64,000 bases of DNA from Rothia uropygialis (GTDB taxonomy: Bacteria; Actinomycetota; Actinomycetes; Actinomycetales; Micrococcaceae): NCBI RefSeq assembly GCF_004137765.1, contig NZ_NOIS01000002.1, positions 372,001 to 436,000 of the forward strand. Reading direction: 5' to 3'. Positions 9,375 through 19,149 of the stretch are shown piece after piece; the first letter of the stretch is position 1, and every line of letters starts with the position of its first letter. The notes below the pieces were generated by a model that saw only the letters and a list, made by a program, of their open reading frames with translations, ran no database searches and was not told the DNA's origin. A program made the position numbers and the translations under genes.

Positions 9375-9621
9375 GCCGGGGCGCCTGGCGCACTGGACGG
9401 TCATGAAGTCGATTTCGACGTGCGTCGTCTCAACCTTGATAGCATCCGGATCATCGGCTCCAGCATGCACACTCGCACCGATTTCGACCTCTTGATGACG
9501 ATTGCTCGTCAAGGGCAGATCAATCCGGTGATCGCTGCGACGTATCCGCTGGACGAGACCCCAGACCCAGGAGAAACGCCGTCCTCGGGACCATGTTGGC
9601 ACGATCGTCCTGCTCCCGTGA
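9375..9621 (+). pseudogene. C-terminal remnant of a zinc/MDR alcohol dehydrogenase, frameshifted
   Basis: Directly after the flavoprotein stop, in the same frame, translation gives a typical MDR dehydrogenase C-terminal sequence: GHEVDFDVRRLNLDSI, RIIGSSMHTRTDFDLLMTIA and INPVIAATYPLDE. One base too many in the CCCC run near 9571 shifts the frame; in the +1 frame the usual ending resumes with RRPRDHVGTIVLLP and a TGA at 9619-9621. There is no start codon with a ribosome site, and the N-terminal two thirds are missing. It is therefore a deletion remnant, not a gene. Confidence 0.75.
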
Positions 9622-9781
9622 TCGTAGACCGAGTCGTTCCGTAGGATCTTCCGAAATCGTTGAGACCGTCCGCGTTCAGCTTCCACCCGGGCCGCCATGC
9701 CCGAGAAGGATGCAGGGGCGGCCGAACGTCACCTGACATACTCGAGGCAGCAGACCAACCGCGAATTCGTAAAGGGATCCG

Positions 9782-11176
9782 ATGTTTGACGACAGCCAAC
9801 TGCAATCGGGTGAGCGTGGCGTACTGAACGCCTTGCGGACCGGAACCGCAACCGCATGGATCCAACCGCCGGAAACCATCCGGCGCCCAGAACAGGCGGG
9901 CGAAGCCACCGAACCTTTCGGGAGTACCGCAGCACCGGCCCCGTCGCCGGTCCCCGCAACCGTCCCTTCCCGGACTGACTTGGCCGAGGCCGCCGAGCGC
10001 TTTCGCTGGTATGCGCCTCTGGTCCGGGAGATGTTTCCGGAGACCAAAGCGTGGAACGGAATCATCGAGTCGAGGCTTCTCAGCGTCGGTGACTTGCAGG
10101 AGGCATTGCATCCGATTCTCGGCTCAAGAATCCCAGGGAATTTGTGGGTCAAGTGCGACAACGAGTTGCCCGTAACCGCTTCGGTCAAGTCTCGCGGGGG
10201 CATCCACGAAGTCTTTGCTCTGGGCCACCGTGTGCTGCAAAGACACGGTCTTCCGATGAGCGACGGCGCCCTTCAATTCATGGACCCCCACATTCGCGAG
10301 ATCGTTTCCGGATACCGCTTGGTGGTCGGATCCACGGGCAACCTGGGGCTATCCATAGGGCTCATGGGTCGGACCCTAGGGTTCAGCGTGTCCGTGCACA
10401 TGTCCGCCGACGCCAAGACCTGGAAGAAGACAAAACTGCGCGAAGCGGGGGCTGAGGTTGTAGAACACGCGGGCAACTTCAGCGTGGCCGTGACCGAAGC
10501 ACGCGAGACGGCCGAGCTGGAACCCACCGCTTTTTTCATCGACGACGAGAGGTCCCTGGACCTCTTCTTGGGATATGCCGTCGCGGGCGCACGGGTAGCC
10601 GGTCAACTGCGCACTGCCGCCGTCCACGTGACAGCGGACAGACCGTTGTTCGTGTACTTGCCCTGCGGGGTCGGAGGAGCACCGGGTGGAATCACCTACG
10701 GGCTCAAACAGGAATTCGGCGAGAACGTACACTGCATCTTCGTTGAGCCCACCCACGCGCCCGCGGTGTTTCTGGGGCGCCTGACCGGCCTTGATGACGG
10801 GGTCCATGTCGAGGACATTGGGCTGGACGGATCCACCGAGGCGGATGGGCTCGCCGTGCAGCGTCCTTCCGGGTTGGTGGGCCAGGCCATAGGCTCCGAG
10901 ATCACGGGGTTCGTGACCGTCGACGACGAGCCTTTGATCCGGACCCTCGCCGCCGCCCACCACGCCGAGGGCCTGCGTGTTGAGCCCTCCGCATGTGCCG
11001 GCATCGTGGGTGCAACTCGTTTCGCTGCCCTGGACGATTCGACTCTCGGCATTCGCGGCATCACCCGGTCCCAGGTCGAGAACGGCACTCACCTGGCCTG
11101 GCTCACCGGTGGGAACATGATGCCCCAGGCCGAGTTCACCTCACTCATCGCCCGGGGCACCGGCCAAGAGATATAA
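9782..11176 (+). CDS. dsdA: D-serine ammonia-lyase (D-serine dehydratase)
   Basis: PLP-dependent enzyme of 464 residues that converts D-serine to pyruvate and ammonia. The PLP lysine is K136 in TASVKSRGG; the phosphate-binding glycine loop is GSTGNLGLSIG, and PCGVGGAPGG and WLTGGNMMP match the DsdA family. Length is a little above the usual 440, owing to an Ala/Pro-rich insertion around residues 40-65. AAAGGGA precedes the ATG. It stands alone, with a strong hairpin after it; no D-serine permease or DsdC-like regulator is adjacent. Confidence 0.9.
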   Translation: MFDDSQLQSGERGVLNALRTGTATAWIQPPETIRRPEQAGEATEPFGSTAAPAPSPVPATVPSRTDLAEAAERFRWYAPLVREMFPETKAWNGIIESRLLSVGDLQEALHPILGSRIPGNLWVKCDNELPVTASVKSRGGIHEVFALGHRVLQRHGLPMSDGALQFMDPHIREIVSGYRLVVGSTGNLGLSIGLMGRTLGFSVSVHMSADAKTWKKTKLREAGAEVVEHAGNFSVAVTEARETAELEPTAFFIDDERSLDLFLGYAVAGARVAGQLRTAAVHVTADRPLFVYLPCGVGGAPGGITYGLKQEFGENVHCIFVEPTHAPAVFLGRLTGLDDGVHVEDIGLDGSTEADGLAVQRPSGLVGQAIGSEITGFVTVDDEPLIRTLAAAHHAEGLRVEPSACAGIVGATRFAALDDSTLGIRGITRSQVENGTHLAWLTGGNMMPQAEFTSLIARGTGQEI

Positions 11177-11237
11177 GCTCAGAGACGCTACGCCCTCGAC
11201 GAAGTCCCGGTCGGAGGCAGGCCCTGAACCACAGGCC

Positions 11238-11267
11238 GATTCCGCGCCGGACGCCCGGCGCGGAATC
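11238..11267. terminator. Hairpin between convergent dsdA and aconitase genes
   Basis: Perfect 12-bp stem GATTCCGCGCCG / CGGCGCGGAATC with a 6-base loop, located between two converging genes. No clear T-run, but position and stem strength suit a bidirectional terminator. Confidence 0.6.
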
Positions 11268-11285
11268 CGTCATGGGCTAGCAGAC

Positions 11286-13229
11286 CTAGACGGCCTGCGC
11301 GGTCAACGGGATTCGCCCACCGGCCAGCACCATCTCTACCTGGCGATCCGAGAGCCTATGGTGCAGCAACGTCTTGCGACCGCCGATAGTGGCCGTGATG
11401 TCGCGGCCGGTTGAAAGGGCGTCGTGAAGCCCTTCTAGCACCACAACGTCGTCTTGTGAAGCGGCCTCGTAGTCCGCCGGGTCGTCGAATTCCAAAGCCA
11501 GGATGCCGAAGTTGGCAAGGTTTTGCCAGTGGATACGCGCGAAGGACTTGGCAATCACGGCACGCAGCCCCAAATAGCGAGGGGCAATCACGGCATGCTC
11601 GCGGGACGAACCCTGGCCGTAGTTGTCTCCTGCGATCACCACGTGATCTCCATCGGCCTGGGCCGCCCTTTCCGGATACGTGGGGTCTATCCGGGTGAAA
11701 CTGAACTCCGCGATCTTGGGGATATTGCTGCGGTATGGCAGAACGCGCGAACCGGCAGGCATGATCTCGTCCGTCGAGACGTCGTCTTCCATGACCAAAA
11801 GTGCCGGAGCCTCGAGTCGATCTTCAAGCGGCTCGAATTCCGGCAACGAGGAGATGTTTGGACCCTTCACCAGTTCGACCTGGAGCGCCTCGTCCTTGTC
11901 CAGTGGAGGCAGCAGCATGTCCGTGTTGGCGCTGTACCTCTCGGGCATCTCCGGTCTCGGATATTCAATGCCGTGACTCTCGGCCAGGGTTCGTGGGTCG
12001 GTGATTTTGCCGGTCAAGGCAGCGGCGGCCGCCGTCTCCGGGGAACACAACCACACCGCGTCCTCCTCCGTGCCCGACCGGCCCGGGAAATTGCGCGGCA
12101 TGGTGCGCAACGAATTGCGGCCACTCGCAGGAGCCTGACCCATACCGATGCATCCCATGCAGCCTGACTGGTGGATACGCGCCCCCGAGGCAACGAGAGA
12201 AGTCAGCCAGCCACCGGCGATCAGATCCGCCAGCACCTCACGTGAGGTGGGGTTGGCATCAACCGAAACCTGCGAGTCTGTTTGTTGACCCGCCAGGATC
12301 TCCGCGAATACCGCGAAATCCCGGAGCCCGGGATTAGCGGAGGATCCGACGACGACCTGGAACGCGTCTTCGTCTGCGACCTCGGCCACCGGAACGACGT
12401 TGCCCGGAGAAGAAGGCTTGGCGATGAGCGGTTCCAAGGAGGACAGGTCGATGTGCTCCTCGACATCGTACGTTGCGTCGTCGTCGGCCACGATCCGCTG
12501 GTAGTCGTCGGCGCGGCCGACCGCGGCGAGGTATTCCTGCACAGCGTCATCGGCCGGGAACACGCTCGTGGTGGCTCCGAGTTCGGCCCCCATATTCGCG
12601 ATCACGTGCCGGTCCATGGCGGTGAGTCCGGCAAGGCCTGGCCCGTGGTACTCGATCACGCGGCCCACACCGCCCTTCACACCGTGACGACGCAACATCT
12701 CCAGGATCACGTCCTTGGCAGAGACCCAGTCGGGAAGCTCGCCGATCAACTCCACGCCCCAGACCTCGGGCATGGTCACGTAGAGGGGCTGACCGGCCAT
12801 TGCCATCGCGACCTCCAGGCCGCCGACCCCCACCGCGAGCATCCCCAGAGCGCCCGCAGCGCACGTATGCGAGTCGGAACCGATCATGGTGGCACCAGGC
12901 CGGCCGAAACGGGACTGGTGCACCGGATGCGAGACCCCGTTACCGGCCTTGGAGAACCACAGGCCGAAACGCTGAGCCGCGGACTGCAGGAACAGATGGT
13001 CATCAGGGTTCTTCTCGTCGGTCTGCAACAGGTTGTGGTCCACGTACTGCACCGACAGCTCGGTCTGGATGCGTTCCAGGCCCATGGCCTCCAATTCGAG
13101 CATCACCATGGTGCCCGTGGCGTCCTGGGTAAGGGTCTGGTCAACTTTCAGGGCGATCTCCTCGCCTGGCTTCATCTCCCCTTCGACGAGATGATTCGCG
13201 ATGAGTTTCTGGGTGACGTTCTGAGACAC
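11286..13229 (-). CDS. Aconitate hydratase, compact (Aquifex-type) form
   Basis: [4Fe-4S] hydro-lyase of 647 residues interconverting citrate and isocitrate, shorter than the roughly 900-residue AcnA. Cluster ligands are visible in GSDSHTCAAGALG and in SGCMGCIGMGQAPASG. The C-terminal swivel domain contains the GQGSSREHAVIAPRYLG signature. A GTG start at 13229 is chosen because GGGAGGGCAGG precedes it and the family N-terminus begins VSQNVTQKLI; an upstream ATG at 13412 would add 61 Arg-rich, non-family residues. A specialised role on a related tricarboxylate (2-methylcitrate, homoaconitate) cannot be excluded. Confidence 0.86.
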   Translation of the reverse strand: MSQNVTQKLIANHLVEGEMKPGEEIALKVDQTLTQDATGTMVMLELEAMGLERIQTELSVQYVDHNLLQTDEKNPDDHLFLQSAAQRFGLWFSKAGNGVSHPVHQSRFGRPGATMIGSDSHTCAAGALGMLAVGVGGLEVAMAMAGQPLYVTMPEVWGVELIGELPDWVSAKDVILEMLRRHGVKGGVGRVIEYHGPGLAGLTAMDRHVIANMGAELGATTSVFPADDAVQEYLAAVGRADDYQRIVADDDATYDVEEHIDLSSLEPLIAKPSSPGNVVPVAEVADEDAFQVVVGSSANPGLRDFAVFAEILAGQQTDSQVSVDANPTSREVLADLIAGGWLTSLVASGARIHQSGCMGCIGMGQAPASGRNSLRTMPRNFPGRSGTEEDAVWLCSPETAAAAALTGKITDPRTLAESHGIEYPRPEMPERYSANTDMLLPPLDKDEALQVELVKGPNISSLPEFEPLEDRLEAPALLVMEDDVSTDEIMPAGSRVLPYRSNIPKIAEFSFTRIDPTYPERAAQADGDHVVIAGDNYGQGSSREHAVIAPRYLGLRAVIAKSFARIHWQNLANFGILALEFDDPADYEAASQDDVVVLEGLHDALSTGRDITATIGGRKTLLHHRLSDRQVEMVLAGGRIPLTAQAV

Positions 13230-13494
13230 TATCCTGCCCTCCCGGCTTGTGATGAGCACCGAATCAACTTTGACTCGGGCCCCTGACCCCAGGCTATGCC
13301 CCAGGAAACGAAAGGTTAAGCGCGGATGTCGGACCGCCCCGCCCGCGGCGTGCCTGGGATCCGGAGAGGCTCTGGGTCTTCGCCCCCGCATGACACATCG
13401 TATTCCTTTCAAAATTCGCTAGGCTGGGCGATCGTGTGAGTCCGTTTAGACGCGGGACGAGACCAATGCGGGCGATTGAAGCCGAGGAGTGACT

Positions 13495-15039
13495 GTGCCC
13501 AGCAATTATTCGAAACCGAGCCGACGAATCGGCGCCATCCTGGGAATGGTCCTCTTCTATCTCGTGGTCTGGTTCGGGCTCGTCCTGCTCGTTGCTGGCC
13601 TCGGAATCCATTGGTTCTGGGGTGAAGTCACTGTTCGGCAGATGGCGATGAGTGTCAAGGAGGTCGACTTATCGCGCGGTTTCGCCATGGAATGGCTGGG
13701 GTTCTTCGGCTTCGTCGTTCTCCCCGTGGTCATTACTCTTGCCATTGCGCTTGTCCATCTCCTCGGTACCCGGAAAAGGCGGCTTGGTTCATGGGATCCG
13801 CGTCCACGGTTGACGCGTCGCATGACCCGGGTAGTCTCCGCGAGCCTGGTCCTGATCCTGATTGTTTCCGGAGCATCGGTGTTTTCGAGCAGCGTGGGTC
13901 TGGCCGATTTCGTCCGCGCGGCGAGTTCCGACATGGATGTCGGGGACTACTACGCCGAGCCGATGATCACCGACTCCACGCATAAGCGCAATATCGTGAA
14001 TATCTATATCGAATCCGGAGAACAGACGCTGGGCGACGAAAACCTGTTCGAGAAGGATCCATACGCCCCTCTCGAAGACCGGACGGCGGATTGGCAGAGC
14101 GTCGATAATTACCAGCAGTACGAAGGCGGAGGCTGGACCATGGCCGGGATGGTCTCGACGCAGTGCGGTATCCCGCTCAAGGGAACCAGTTCACCGTGGT
14201 ACGGCGGCGGGAACACCGCTCCTCCGGACGGCATCGGCTCCTATCTCAACGGCACGACGTGCTTGGGTGATGTACTCAAACAACAGGGGTACAAGAACGT
14301 GTTCATGGGCGGAGCAGGCGGCGAGTTCGCCAGCAAGGACACGTTCTTGCAAAACCACGGTTTCGACGAAATCAAGGACCTGGCAGATTGGAAAGCAGCC
14401 GGTGAGCCGGAGAAGAACTTCCGGGAGGATTGGGGTCTGAGCGACGAGAGGCTCTTGGACCACGCCAAGGACGAGATCGACCAGTTGCACGCCGAGTCCG
14501 AGGAGACCGGACAGCCATTCAATCTTTCGACGCTGACTTTGGACACCCACGAGCCCACCACGGTATACGACTATTGTCAGGTGGACACGAATAAAAAGCT
14601 GACATCGGTCTACCAGTGTTCCATGGAAAAAGTTGTCGACTATGTGAACTACATGGAGGAAAAAGGCTATCTGGACGACACCGCCGTCGTTATCCAGGGA
14701 GACCACCTCAAGCACATGGCATCCAGTGATTCGTTCCACAAGGAGCTGGACAAGAACAACAACCGCAGCATCTTCAATCGTGTGTGGGTTCCGGGTGAAG
14801 ACAGGAATCGGCAGTTACGTCCCGGTATGGACCAGCTCAATATGTATCCGACGATGCTCGAGGCCGCCGGCTTGCAAGTGCAGAACCATTCGGCAGGGCT
14901 GGGCGTCTCCGGATTCACGGACAATATTCCCCAAGACTCAGCTCAGGCCCTCACCGGTCAGGAATACAAAGAGCTGCTCACGACGCGTTCCAAGGACTTC
15001 TATACGAAGGCGTGGGACGGCGAGCACGTCAGGAGCTAG
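13495..15039 (+). CDS. Membrane sulfatase-fold protein, LTA synthase / phosphoglycerol transferase-like
   Basis: 514-residue integral membrane protein with three N-terminal helices (around residues 10-40, 60-85 and 105-125) followed by an extracytoplasmic alkaline-phosphatase/sulfatase domain. The metal/nucleophile segment is NIVNIYIESGEQTLGDE, and the later metal site is VIQGDHLKHM. Domain order matches LtaS/OpgB-type enzymes that transfer glycerol phosphate to polymers or glycans. Two GTG codons compete (13489 and 13495); the second has GAGGAG at proper spacing. Divergent from aconitase. Substrate and polymer unknown. Confidence 0.78.
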   Translation: MPSNYSKPSRRIGAILGMVLFYLVVWFGLVLLVAGLGIHWFWGEVTVRQMAMSVKEVDLSRGFAMEWLGFFGFVVLPVVITLAIALVHLLGTRKRRLGSWDPRPRLTRRMTRVVSASLVLILIVSGASVFSSSVGLADFVRAASSDMDVGDYYAEPMITDSTHKRNIVNIYIESGEQTLGDENLFEKDPYAPLEDRTADWQSVDNYQQYEGGGWTMAGMVSTQCGIPLKGTSSPWYGGGNTAPPDGIGSYLNGTTCLGDVLKQQGYKNVFMGGAGGEFASKDTFLQNHGFDEIKDLADWKAAGEPEKNFREDWGLSDERLLDHAKDEIDQLHAESEETGQPFNLSTLTLDTHEPTTVYDYCQVDTNKKLTSVYQCSMEKVVDYVNYMEEKGYLDDTAVVIQGDHLKHMASSDSFHKELDKNNNRSIFNRVWVPGEDRNRQLRPGMDQLNMYPTMLEAAGLQVQNHSAGLGVSGFTDNIPQDSAQALTGQEYKELLTTRSKDFYTKAWDGEHVRS

Positions 15040-15056
15040 GAACAGCAATGGCGAGC

Positions 15057-15104
15057 ACGTGGATGGGCGGCCGGGGCCTGAGGCCTTGAAGCCGGCCTCC
15101 ACGT
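15057..15104 (+). terminator. Imperfect GC-rich hairpin after the sulfatase-like gene
   Basis: Outer arms ACGTGGA / TCCACGT and inner arms GGCCGG / CCGGCC pair around a loop, with a 5-base bulge on the left side. It starts 17 bases after the stop codon. No T-run follows, so this is only a candidate terminator. Confidence 0.35.
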
Positions 15105-15324
15105 AGCTCCGAGGAAAGACTTGAGCCCACGGTTGATCGTGGTCCCCGTGCATCAGCGACGATGAGCCCGCGGTGCCACGACGGCGAGCGCAACTGGGAC
15201 GGGGTCGCGGATCGATCTTCAGGCCGCGGCAACCCGCGGCAATCGCGTGACCTGCGCTACACCCCGCCGGTAGACCTGAAGCCGAACCCGCACCGCCGCG
15301 GGCACCGGAACGTGAGGAGCGAAG

Positions 15325-16182
15325 ATGACGACGCTGGGTGTTCAGATGATGATGCTCAAGGACCGAGTTGCCGAGGAGGGCATGTTCCGTGTCCTGGAGA
15401 GAATCAAGCATCTCGGATACGAGTCGGTCGAGGTCTCTCAGATCCCGATGAACGACACGAATACCAAGGATCTCGAGCGCGGTGCCTCCGAACTCGACCT
15501 CAGGGTAGGCGCCCTCTCGGTAGCGCTCAAGAAAACCGCAACGGCTACCGGCGACGCTCTGGACACCGATTTCGGAAAGGTCGTCTCGGACTGCCGCCGA
15601 CTCGGCGTCTCATTCGTCCGCATCGGGATGATGCCGTTCGATGCCATGGCATCCAAGGAGGCCTGTGAAGCGTGGGGGCGCGAGTGCGAGGAAGCGGGGC
15701 AGCGTCTGGCGGCCGAAGGCATCACGCTTTGTTACCACAACCACCACGTGGATCTGGCCCAGTTCGACGGCGAGCGCATCTTCGACATCGTTCGGCGTCT
15801 CGCCCCGACCGTGCGATTCGAGGTGGACCTTCATTGGGTGCAGCGCGGCGGCATGAACCCGCTGGACATGCTCAAGGAGTACTCGGGCGTTTGCAAGCTC
15901 ATTCATGTCAAGGATTATCGGGTGGTCCCTCTGCCTGCGGAGAATATGGCGCTCCTCGACGACAAAACGCCCGAGGCCCACGCAGAGTTCATGCGCAGAT
16001 TCGCTCTTCTTCCCCAATTCGCGGAAGTGGGTGCCGGCAATATGAACTGGCCGGAGCTCCTGCCGGCGGCGCTCGATGCCGGCGCGGAACACTTCTTCGT
16101 TGAGCAGGACGAACTCTACGGACGCGATCCTTTCGATTGCCTCGCCGATTCCAGGGAATACCTTCGCTCGATCGGTTACTGA
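15325..16182 (+). CDS. Sugar phosphate isomerase/epimerase family protein (TIM barrel)
   Basis: 285-residue AP-endonuclease-2-like TIM barrel. Probable metal-binding positions are in the segments ITLCYHNHHVDL, VRFEVDLHWV, CKLIHVKDYRV and EHFFVEQDELY. GAGGAG precedes the ATG. It converges with the Gfo/Idh gene at 16289-17467 and probably belongs to the same sugar locus. The family acts on ketoses, inososes or 3-keto-glycosides; the substrate is not deducible. The 285 bases before it show no gene. Confidence 0.83.
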   Translation: MTTLGVQMMMLKDRVAEEGMFRVLERIKHLGYESVEVSQIPMNDTNTKDLERGASELDLRVGALSVALKKTATATGDALDTDFGKVVSDCRRLGVSFVRIGMMPFDAMASKEACEAWGRECEEAGQRLAAEGITLCYHNHHVDLAQFDGERIFDIVRRLAPTVRFEVDLHWVQRGGMNPLDMLKEYSGVCKLIHVKDYRVVPLPAENMALLDDKTPEAHAEFMRRFALLPQFAEVGAGNMNWPELLPAALDAGAEHFFVEQDELYGRDPFDCLADSREYLRSIGY

Positions 16183-16207
16183 TGTTTGAGCCCTGACACG
16201 GCTGTCC

Positions 16208-16244
16208 GGAAAAAGGGCCTGCCGATGGTCATCAGCAGGCCCTT
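16208..16244 (-). terminator. Rho-independent terminator of the Gfo/Idh gene
   Basis: Perfect 10-bp stem AAGGGCCTGC / GCAGGCCCTT (16213-16222 and 16235-16244) with a 12-base loop. Read on the minus strand, it ends in a TTTTT run, just past the stop of the minus-strand gene. Confidence 0.78.
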
Positions 16245-16288
16245 GGCGGCGTGTGGGCTGCGCCCGGTGCCCGCGAGGGGCAGCCCGA

Positions 16289-17467
16289 TTAGCGCTGAGG
16301 GTATGTCCCTTCTTCGGCGATGTGCTGATTCAGCAGGTCCAAGTGCTCTTCGGTATCGAAATCCAGGGGCACCTCTTCCCCTTTCCACGCGGACAGGTGG
16401 ATCGCGTTGGCGAGCCGGACCCCATTGATCCCGTCCGAGCCCGGCGCGAGAAGCGGCGTCCCGTCCAGCACGTGGAGCGCGAAGTTCTCCAGTACACCGG
16501 TGTGCTGTTCTCCCCACACCGACTCGAACTCGAGGTCCTCCTCCTCGTAGAAGTCGTGCGGATCGATCGAACCCTGGAACAGTCCTCTCACCGCCTCCAT
16601 ATCGAGTCCTTTGGAGATCTCCTGCTCGTCGTCGCGCAGGCGGTAGATGTGCGCCTTCTTCGAGCCGTCCACCACGATCTTGCCTTTGTCGCCCAGGATT
16701 TCGAGACGGTCGGTGCCCACCAGATCGTGCGTCGCGGTGATGAAGACACCGGTTGCGCCATTGCCGTAGTCCAGAACGGCGGTCACCTCGTCCTCGACCG
16801 GTATGTTCCGTCGGAAACCGAAAGCGGCCTTGGCGAAGACCGAACGAGGCACCCCGCACATCCACTGCAGCAGATCGAGCTGGTGCGGTGCCTGATTGAC
16901 CAGGACGCCGCCGCCCTCGCCGCCCCAGGTGGCCCGCCACGCGGACTGGTCATAGTAGCCCTGGGGGCGCCACCATGTGGTGATGATCCAGTTAGTGCGA
17001 CGCAGGGTGCCGATGTCCCCCGCATCGATGATGTCTTTGATCTTGCGATACAGCGGATTGTTGCGCTGATTGAACATGATCGCGAACGGGACGTCGGGGG
17101 TCTGCTTTGCGACCTGGTTCAGCTCGGCCACCTGCTTCGTGTAGACGCCCGCTGGCTTCTCGACCAGCACGGGTGTCCCGTTGCGGAGGGCCTCGATCCC
17201 CATCTCCGGGTGGAGGTAATGCGGTACGCACGTGACCACGGCGTCGATTTTCTCCGATGCCAGGACGTCGGAATAGCTCGAGAAAGTCGTGACCCCGGGG
17301 TGATCTCGCTCGGCCTGTGCGCGGCGCTCGGGGTTCGTGTCGCAGATCGCGCCGACTCGCATGTGCGGCACGCGACCTTCGGCAATGAATGTCGCATACG
17401 TGGAGCCTTGCGCGCCGTACCCGATGATACCGAGGCGAACCGTGTCTTGGGTTCCCGTGGGTCTCAT
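16289..17467 (-). CDS. Gfo/Idh/MocA-family oxidoreductase
   Basis: 392-residue NAD(P)-dependent dehydrogenase. Rossmann motif RLGIIGYGAQGSTYA at the N-terminus, VLVEKPAGVYT with the EKP motif, then WRATWGGEGGGVLVNQ and APHQLDLLQW in the substrate domain. It resembles the copies at 5612 and 20164 but has a longer C-terminal insert. AAGAGGA lies before the ATG at 17467; an upstream ATG at 17581 would add 38 basic, non-family residues. It is 13 bases downstream of the GPH transporter gene, so the two form an operon ending at the hairpin at 16208. Confidence 0.9.
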   Translation of the reverse strand: MRPTGTQDTVRLGIIGYGAQGSTYATFIAEGRVPHMRVGAICDTNPERRAQAERDHPGVTTFSSYSDVLASEKIDAVVTCVPHYLHPEMGIEALRNGTPVLVEKPAGVYTKQVAELNQVAKQTPDVPFAIMFNQRNNPLYRKIKDIIDAGDIGTLRRTNWIITTWWRPQGYYDQSAWRATWGGEGGGVLVNQAPHQLDLLQWMCGVPRSVFAKAAFGFRRNIPVEDEVTAVLDYGNGATGVFITATHDLVGTDRLEILGDKGKIVVDGSKKAHIYRLRDDEQEISKGLDMEAVRGLFQGSIDPHDFYEEEDLEFESVWGEQHTGVLENFALHVLDGTPLLAPGSDGINGVRLANAIHLSAWKGEEVPLDFDTEEHLDLLNQHIAEEGTYPQR

Positions 17468-17480
17468 GTGTGTCCTCTTT

Positions 17481-19115
17481 CTATTTCTCGGTCTGCTGTG
17501 ATGTCGTTTCCGGGACCGGTTCGCCGTCATTATGGGTTCCCGACTGCGCGCCCCGCGGAGTGTCCGTGTCGGGCGGAACAATGGCTCGTCCGTGGGACAT
17601 CGCGAGTTTGATCTGTTTGCGCGTCTCGTTCTCCTCCACGATCCGGTTGAACAACGTATCGGTCAACGGATAGCGAAGCATCACGAAGAAAGCGATCAAA
17701 CACAGTACTGCCGGCAGAATCCCTGCGGTCAGACGGATGCCCAAGACCGCGTGATCGGACTGAACCGCGGCGCCTCCGACGTATCCGGTCAAGCCGATCA
17801 GCCCCGCCGCGGCAGCACCACCGAATGCCTGGCCCAGTTTCCGCACGAACGAGAAGACAGCGTATGTGGTGCCCTCGGTGCGGCGACCGGTCTTCCACTC
17901 GCCGTACTCGACGGTGTCCGCTTCCATGGCCCACATCAGTGTGTTGAGCAACCCGATGCCAAGGCCTAGGAAGAAGAATGCGACGCACGCCAGCCAGGGC
18001 ATGGACGGCGGGCACAGGAACACCAGGATCCCTCCGAGCATGAAAGCGACGGCTCCGGACAGGTAGACGAAGCGTTTGCCGTACCGCGCCACGGCGCGTC
18101 CGATGAACGGCGCGGCAACAAAGATCGACGCGGTCTGGATGATCGTGAGAATCGAGAACAAGCCGGCATTGCCCATGACGTCGCGGGCGAAGTAAATGCC
18201 CATCGTCTGCAGCGATACGTGGGAGGTCAGGACGATGATCGAACCAATGGACAGCCAAATCAGCGCTTTGTTCTTGGCCAGTACAACCACGGCCTGCTTC
18301 AAGCTGACCTGATCCTCCGGAGGGCGCACCACACGTTCCTTGGCAGTCAGGAACGTGAAGACGTACAGGGCGACGCCTAACACCACGAAGATCAGGGTAA
18401 TCGTGGTCAGGGATCCCTGCAGGCCCGTGGTCGCGTCGTGAGCCGCGGCGGCCTTGGCCGCGGACAGCTGCGCATCCGTTGAGTTGTCCTCACCACCCAG
18501 CGCGGACACCTTGTCCTGGTACAGGTTCGCCGCGCTGAAGCGTTGAACGAGCGGGGCCACGACGACAGCAATCAACATGACCGCGACCTGGGAACCGATG
18601 GTTCGGAAGGTCGCAAGCTTTGCACGCTCGACGGGCGCCTGCGTCATCGCCGAGGCGAGCGACCCGTATGGGATGTTGACCATGGAATAGAACATCATCA
18701 TGATTCCATAGGACAGATATGCCCAGAACAGCTTCATCGTGAGGCTGTCAGCTTCCGGAAGCGAGAAGACCCATACCGAGGTCAGCATAAGCGGCAGGCA
18801 GGACCAGAGGATCCAGGGACGGAATTTGCCCCATCGGCTGACTGTCTTGTCCACCCAACGCCCGACGACGATGTCCCCGATCCCGTCCCAGATGCGGACA
18901 ATCAGGAAGATCGGGGCGGCGTATCCGGCCGGGATCCCGACGACGTCCGTGTAATAGAGCAGCAGGAACGTGCTGACCATGTTGAACGCGAGGTTGTTGC
19001 CCGCGTCGCCGGCCGCATAGCCCAGGAAGGACCGGAGCGGGAGCTTTTGGGTTGCGCCTTTCGAGGGGGCCGTGGGGGTGGCCGCTTTGGTCTCGGAAAC
19101 GGATGGGTGTGACAT
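17481..19115 (-). CDS. Glycoside-pentoside-hexuronide (GPH):cation symporter
   Basis: 544-residue, 12-helix inner-membrane symporter. Family features include YAAGDAGNNLAFNMVSTFLL in helix 1, IWDGIGDIVVGRWVDKT in the loop after helix 2, and WGKFRPWILW. GPH members (MelB, LacS, YicJ) import glycosides, pentosides or hexuronides with Na+ or H+. The ATG at 19115 fits an upstream AAGGA better than the ATG at 19124, where the site would touch the codon. First gene of a minus-strand pair with the Gfo/Idh gene, divergent from the isomerase at 19340. Confidence 0.88.
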   Translation of the reverse strand: MSHPSVSETKAATPTAPSKGATQKLPLRSFLGYAAGDAGNNLAFNMVSTFLLLYYTDVVGIPAGYAAPIFLIVRIWDGIGDIVVGRWVDKTVSRWGKFRPWILWSCLPLMLTSVWVFSLPEADSLTMKLFWAYLSYGIMMMFYSMVNIPYGSLASAMTQAPVERAKLATFRTIGSQVAVMLIAVVVAPLVQRFSAANLYQDKVSALGGEDNSTDAQLSAAKAAAAHDATTGLQGSLTTITLIFVVLGVALYVFTFLTAKERVVRPPEDQVSLKQAVVVLAKNKALIWLSIGSIIVLTSHVSLQTMGIYFARDVMGNAGLFSILTIIQTASIFVAAPFIGRAVARYGKRFVYLSGAVAFMLGGILVFLCPPSMPWLACVAFFFLGLGIGLLNTLMWAMEADTVEYGEWKTGRRTEGTTYAVFSFVRKLGQAFGGAAAAGLIGLTGYVGGAAVQSDHAVLGIRLTAGILPAVLCLIAFFVMLRYPLTDTLFNRIVEENETRKQIKLAMSHGRAIVPPDTDTPRGAQSGTHNDGEPVPETTSQQTEK

Positions 19116-19149
19116 CGTCGTCATCCTTCGCTGTCAAAAAGTGTCGCAA

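Noticed and set aside
12282-13286. Plus-strand frame of about 330 codons
   Set aside because: Antisense to aconitase; His/Gly/Arg-rich shadow.
16253-17611. Plus-strand frame of about 450 codons
   Set aside because: Antisense to the Gfo/Idh gene; no ribosome site or homology.
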